Source: CAVYXK01 sp963708245 (lineage in GTDB: Bacteria; Pseudomonadota; Alphaproteobacteria; Acetobacterales; Acetobacteraceae). From it: DNA of 64,000 nucleotides. The position numbers and the translations under genes were made by a program. The notes under the pieces were generated by a model. That model was not told where the DNA came from and did no database searches. It was given only the letters and a program-made list of their open reading frames with translations. This document shows positions 60,925 to 64,000 of this stretch, in pieces. The DNA lies in contig OY970201.1 in assembly GCA_963708245.1 (NCBI GenBank), forward strand, positions 1,922,001 to 1,986,000, given 5' to 3'. The stretch's first letter is position 1; each line of letters begins with the position of its first letter.

Positions 60925-61629
60925 CTAGTGCATCACCTCGCACCCCGCCACGCCGAGGGCAGATCGGTCGCGGATCATGACTTTGGCCCGTTCGACGGCA
61001 ATGGTTCCGTGCCGGCGAAGCTGAGTCAGGCCGCGGCAGACCGTCTCGATCGTAAGCCCAAGATAATCGGCCATGTCGGCCCGTCCCATTGGCAAGTCGA
61101 TCAGCGCACGACCATCCGGGTTTATCCGCTCCGCCATCTCGAGGAGAAAGCTGGCAACCCGCTCAGAAGCCGTCTTGCGCCCCAGCAGCACCATGCGCTC
61201 CCGACCGGCGCGGAGCTCGCGCGCCGTCAGCTCGGGCAGCCGGCGGGCAAAATCCCGGTCGCGATCGGCGAGTGCCTCGATGCTGGAGCGCGGGTAGCGG
61301 CGAAGCGTGACCGGCGTTACAGCCTCGGCAGCGAAATCGTGCTCGTCCAGTGCCTCCCAGCCGAACAGATCACCGGGGAACAAAAACTCGCCAACTTGGC
61401 GGCGTCCATCCTCCATCAGCCTGACGGTCCGGACACACCCGCTCACGACCAGGTAGCAGTATCCCGCCGATTCACCTTGGGCGACGATCTCCTCGTCGCG
61501 ATCGGCGCGCACCGTGATTGCCTGCGGCTCCAGAACATGCGGTTTGGCTGCCGTGGGCGTCGACCCACTGGCGCCGAGCCACATGGCGGGCATTGACCGT
61601 TGGTCTATTGTACCGACTGTAGCGAGCAT
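60925..61629 (-). CDS. Crp/Fnr-family transcriptional regulator (FixK-like)
   Basis: About 234 residues from ATG 61629, which follows GGCGGAGGACAGG. The cNMP-type sensor domain reads EIVAQGESAGYCYLVVSGCV and LFPGDLFGWEALDEHDF. The helix-turn-helix reads MGRADMADYLGLTIETVCRG, whose recognition helix ETVCRGL parallels FNR ETISRLL and predicts TTGA half-sites. No N-terminal Cys cluster is present, so it is FixK-like rather than an Fe-S oxygen sensor. It leads the phaC/CBS/N-ATPase gene run. Confidence 0.88.
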   Translation of the reverse strand: MLATVGTIDQRSMPAMWLGASGSTPTAAKPHVLEPQAITVRADRDEEIVAQGESAGYCYLVVSGCVRTVRLMEDGRRQVGEFLFPGDLFGWEALDEHDFAAEAVTPVTLRRYPRSSIEALADRDRDFARRLPELTARELRAGRERMVLLGRKTASERVASFLLEMAERINPDGRALIDLPMGRADMADYLGLTIETVCRGLTQLRRHGTIAVERAKVMIRDRSALGVAGCEVMH

Positions 61630-61813
61630 CCTGTCCTCCGCCCGTTGAACCGCGCTTCGCTGCGGCACCCGTTACAGCGACGGGAGGTGGACCGGAATTC
61701 GGTATGCTGCGTACGCGCTTCTACGTACGGGTCGATGGGCACGGCGGCGGACTGCCACCCGTCTGGAGGCCGCCTTCAGGGCCAGCGAGGAAAGCCCGAC
61801 CGATTGGAATTTA

Positions 61814-61827
61814 CTGATTTGCCTCAA
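61814..61827. promoter_or_regulatory. Crp/Fnr-type site between the regulator and the receiver gene
   Basis: CTGATTTGCCTCAA differs from TTGA-N6-TCAA by one base. It lies in the divergent region, 185 bp before the Crp/Fnr start and about 100 bp before the receiver-protein start. Confidence 0.35.
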
Positions 61828-61926
61828 TTCACTTGGACGATCGGCATCCTACAATGCTTGCTTCACAAAGAATTCGGTTCACGAAGAATCTGGTCTTCGT
61901 TAGGCGAGATTTGGACAGGTAGGTGC

Positions 61927-62292
61927 GTGGTGACTATCCACTCTGATGCCGTAGCAGTGGTCGATGACGATCCTGCGGTCCTCGATTCATTGAGGTTCCT
62001 GCTCGAAGTCGCGGGCCACCATGTCGCCACCTATGACTCGGCGGCGGCATTCTTGGCGGATTGCGCGACGCGGCCAGCCTGCCTAATCCTCGACCATCAT
62101 ATGCCGCGGATGACGGGACTGGAGCTTGCTGCGAGGCTGCACAGTGCTGGCGCGGCCATCCCCGTCCTGCTGATCACCGGCTCGCCGTCGCCGGCGATTG
62201 TCACCCGTGCGGCTGAGCTCGGTATCGAGAAGGTGCTCGACAAGCCGCCGGCTGAGGATGATCTGCTGAGTTTTGCCAACGCCCACCACTGA
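61927..62292 (+). CDS. Stand-alone response-regulator receiver protein (FixJ-type)
   Basis: About 121 residues from GTG 61927 (or GTG 61930; AGGTAGG upstream). A complete CheY-like fold: acidic pair VAVVDDDPAVLDSLRFLLEV, phospho-acceptor Asp near residue 55 in LILDHHMPRMTGLELAARL, Thr in PVLLITGS and Lys in DKPPAEDDLLSF. The sequence is closest to FixJ receivers but has no DNA-binding domain. It is divergent from the FixK-like gene, so it may feed an oxygen or redox phosphorelay into that regulator. Confidence 0.85.
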   Translation: MVTIHSDAVAVVDDDPAVLDSLRFLLEVAGHHVATYDSAAAFLADCATRPACLILDHHMPRMTGLELAARLHSAGAAIPVLLITGSPSPAIVTRAAELGIEKVLDKPPAEDDLLSFANAHH

Positions 62293-62311
62293 GACGGAGT
62301 GCGTCGCGGTA

Positions 62312-62416
62312 AAAGGGGTTCACACGGAGCGCCACGGGAGGGGCTACACCGTTGAGCAGCATCACGACCTCCGTGGCGCTCCGGTGGATCTGCGCCGCTG
62401 TCCGTGTGAACCCTTT
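62312..62416. repeat. Nested inverted repeats between convergent genes
   Basis: Outer arms AAAGGGGTTCACACGGA (62312-62328) and TCCGTGTGAACCCTTT (62401-62416) pair with one mismatch or bulge. Inner arms GGAGCGCCACGG (from 62326) and CCGTGGCGCTCC (to 62382) also pair. The block lies between the receiver gene and the convergent MFS gene and probably acts as a bidirectional terminator; its length is unusual for that. Confidence 0.6.
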
Positions 62417-62433
62417 CCGAGCCAAGAACCCAC

Positions 62434-63627
62434 TTACAGACGGCGCGGGATGTGGCGGCACAAGGCGGCGGACGCGAGCATCATCACTCCGCCGGCAACG
62501 AACACCGATGGCAGGCTGAAAAACGACAGCAAGACCGAGCAGACCGCCGGCGGACCGAGCTGCGCCACGTCGCGGAAGCTTATGAACACCGTGGTCATTT
62601 CCGCCCGCTCATAAGGGTGCACCGCGCGCAGGAACAGCAGGTTGCCGGCGCCGTCGATGGTCTCGGTGGCGAGTGCCGCCAGCACAATCACGACAACGCA
62701 GAGCCAGGGGACGCCGAACGCCAAGGCGATGCAGATGCTCAAAACGCCCGCCAGCGCATAGCCCGCCTGCAACAGGCGGCGCAGGCCGTAGCGGCGGCCG
62801 ATCCAGCCCCAGAGCGGCACCAGCCAGATCCAGCCGGAGCCGATCGATACCACGACGCCGCCCGTCTCGGCGCCGAGGCCGGACGTGACAGCGAAGATCG
62901 GCGCATAGACGTAGAACAGACTCCACCAGGAAGAGCGCGCCGAGGCGAGCGTCCAGGCCAAGCGCAGCCGCTTCTGGGCGAAGAAGCGAGGCAGATAGCG
63001 CGTGAGGCTCGGCGGCGGCCGGCGCATCGCCGCAAGCACTGCATTCTCGCCGATCCGCAGGTGCCAGAACAGGATCAGCAGCATCACCGCGGTGGCGCTG
63101 ACGATTGCGAATGGTGCGGCAAAGCCGACGCTCTGCTGCAGATAGACGCCAAGCCATGGGCCGATCGTCCAGGGCCCGGCAATGATGAAGATGCGCCGCG
63201 GCTCGAAACGCTTCAGCGCATGGCGGGAGACGTGGTCGAGCAGATAGAGCTGGCTGGTGATCTCAATGCAGGCGAAGCCGAAGGTGCTGAGCACGAGCCC
63301 CGCCGCCAGGGCTGGCACTTTGTTGACGCCCAGCAGCATGCCGGCGGCGGTCAACGAGAGCGTGCCAAGCGTGAACACGAATCGCCGGCGGATCAGCCGC
63401 ACGAGCAACGGGATGCTGAAGCGGCCGGCCACAGTGACCAAGCCCGCTGCGACGTACAGCAACGTCACTCTGCGCGCGGTGCCGAGCAGGTGCAGCGCCT
63501 CCAGCGGCACAACGGTGAGCAGCATGGCCTGCGCGACCGACGGGACGAAGAAGAGGCTGAGGAAAGCCAGCGCCTGACGGCGCGGCAGGGCGCCGATGGC
63601 GGCTGGGACTGCGGTGCGGGCGCTCAT
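62434..63627 (-). CDS. MFS transporter
   Basis: About 397 residues from ATG 63627, with twelve hydrophobic segments. The N-terminal half has ALAFLSLFFVPSVAQAMLLT and GRFSIPLLVRLIRRRFVFTL (loop 2-3 type RxxRRR). The C-terminal half has WIWLVPLWGWIGRRYGLRRL. No substrate clue is visible. The frame upstream of 63627 is Arg-rich and lacks a ribosome-binding site. It is convergent with the receiver gene. Confidence 0.8.
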   Translation of the reverse strand: MSARTAVPAAIGALPRRQALAFLSLFFVPSVAQAMLLTVVPLEALHLLGTARRVTLLYVAAGLVTVAGRFSIPLLVRLIRRRFVFTLGTLSLTAAGMLLGVNKVPALAAGLVLSTFGFACIEITSQLYLLDHVSRHALKRFEPRRIFIIAGPWTIGPWLGVYLQQSVGFAAPFAIVSATAVMLLILFWHLRIGENAVLAAMRRPPPSLTRYLPRFFAQKRLRLAWTLASARSSWWSLFYVYAPIFAVTSGLGAETGGVVVSIGSGWIWLVPLWGWIGRRYGLRRLLQAGYALAGVLSICIALAFGVPWLCVVVIVLAALATETIDGAGNLLFLRAVHPYERAEMTTVFISFRDVAQLGPPAVCSVLLSFFSLPSVFVAGGVMMLASAALCRHIPRRL

Positions 63628-63739
63628 GACGGGGCTTCGACGCGCACCGGCGCCGGTGTGCCGGCGGGCGCGCGCACGCGGATCGATCCTCCCTAGTCGG
63701 TGCAAAAGGCCACCTTTATGTTGGCACGTCGGCGGATCG

Positions 63740-64000
63740 GTGCGTAGCCCCGGTGCGGCACCCTCACCCTGTTCGCTTCGCTACCGGCAGTCCGCGCGCG
63801 ACACATTGCGCAATCCGGCCCGTTTGAGCGACACACCGGTGGACCTGATCAGCATGGTAGCGATTGCCGATGCAGCGCCGACGACGCAGGCCGCCGCAGT
63901 GTCGCAGGAACTGATGGCCCGGGTCGCCGACGAGCTCGCCAAGCTGGATGCGCTGGTGATGCACGATGTGGGCGGGATCAACCGTCTCGCGGGGGAAGGG
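63740..64000 (+). CDS. Partial ORF running off the right edge
   Basis: A plus-strand frame open from at least 63722 reads RLSDTPVDLISMVAIADAAP, TTQAAAVSQELMARVADELA and KLDALVMHDVGGINRLAGEG to the window end. The helical Asp/Ala pattern resembles the C-terminal tail of large exported glycosidase or VPS10/sortilin-like proteins, but no start or upstream domain is present, so it is probably a 3' fragment. The start at GTG 63740 is a guess. Confidence 0.3.
   Translation, partial: MRSPGAAPSPCSLRYRQSARDTLRNPARLSDTPVDLISMVAIADAAPTTQAAAVSQELMARVADELAKLDALVMHDVGGINRLAGEG

Noticed and set aside
62452..63696. 414-codon plus-strand ORF
   Set aside because: Antisense to the MFS transporter; very rich in Arg/Gln/His as expected of a shadow frame.
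1..64000. tRNA, rRNA and CRISPR arrays
   Set aside because: Looked for cloverleaf-type CCA ends, conserved rRNA stretches and regular repeats; none seen.

Overview
The window is GC-rich DNA of an alphaproteobacterium. Several features fit Acetobacteraceae or a close relative: a complete N-type ATPase operon next to a class I PHA synthase and a Crp/Fnr regulator, a PEP-CTERM protein, a remnant resembling the GcrA C-terminus, and an amino-acid decarboxylase/AspT antiporter cluster of the kind used for acid tolerance. The placement is inference. No rRNA, tRNA or CRISPR array was seen.

1-29 kb is accessory DNA. IS66 remnants flank a four-gene minus-strand operon (MBOAT acyltransferase, SGNH-fold protein, acyl carrier protein, fatty acyl-AMP ligase) whose logic mirrors the Dlt D-alanylation system. 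Next come a frameshifted plasmid-type gene with iteron-like repeats, a PEP-CTERM protein, a frameshifted exported protein, a dienelactone hydrolase, a group II intron with its reverse transcriptase, a class C beta-lactamase-like hydrolase and a LssY-C protein. An MFS gene is split by an IS5-family element with recoverable target duplication. A three-gene plus-strand cassette at 19.7-21.7 kb encodes an OmpA-domain protein, a 175-residue protein and a striking six-repeat Arg/Leu-Glu/Asp polyampholyte. From 22 to 29 kb lie MarC, SBF and DUF2254 membrane proteins among broken genes (DUF502, ABC permease, DUF4105) and IS66 and IS3 remnants.

29-40 kb is an amino-acid decarboxylation module on the minus strand: a large PLP decarboxylase, AspT-type antiporter, aspartate 4-decarboxylase, second AspT-type antiporter, then a small exported protein. 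Antiport plus decarboxylation should consume cytoplasmic protons and generate proton motive force. The first ~41 codons and leader of the large decarboxylase are duplicated 1163 bp upstream, with two small exported-protein genes between the copies. A divergent AraC regulator follows.

40-46 kb is a second mosaic: an IS110 remnant, three copies of a dispersed hairpin-rich repeat, a coupled XRE/ImmA pair with a clear promoter, a GcrA-like remnant, an Mrr-like nuclease with a possible zinc ribbon, and an integrase fragment.

46-64 kb is mostly intact. It holds a PAS protein, dapD-dapE with two paralogous membrane genes, DUF433 and DUF2630 proteins, and a long minus-strand block: Crp/Fnr regulator, phaC, CBS protein, atpDCQRBEFAG (N-ATPase) and another CBS protein. 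TTGA-N6-TCAA-like sites upstream of both CBS genes suggest one low-oxygen or energy-stress regulon. A stand-alone receiver protein, an MFS transporter and a fragment running off the right edge complete the window.
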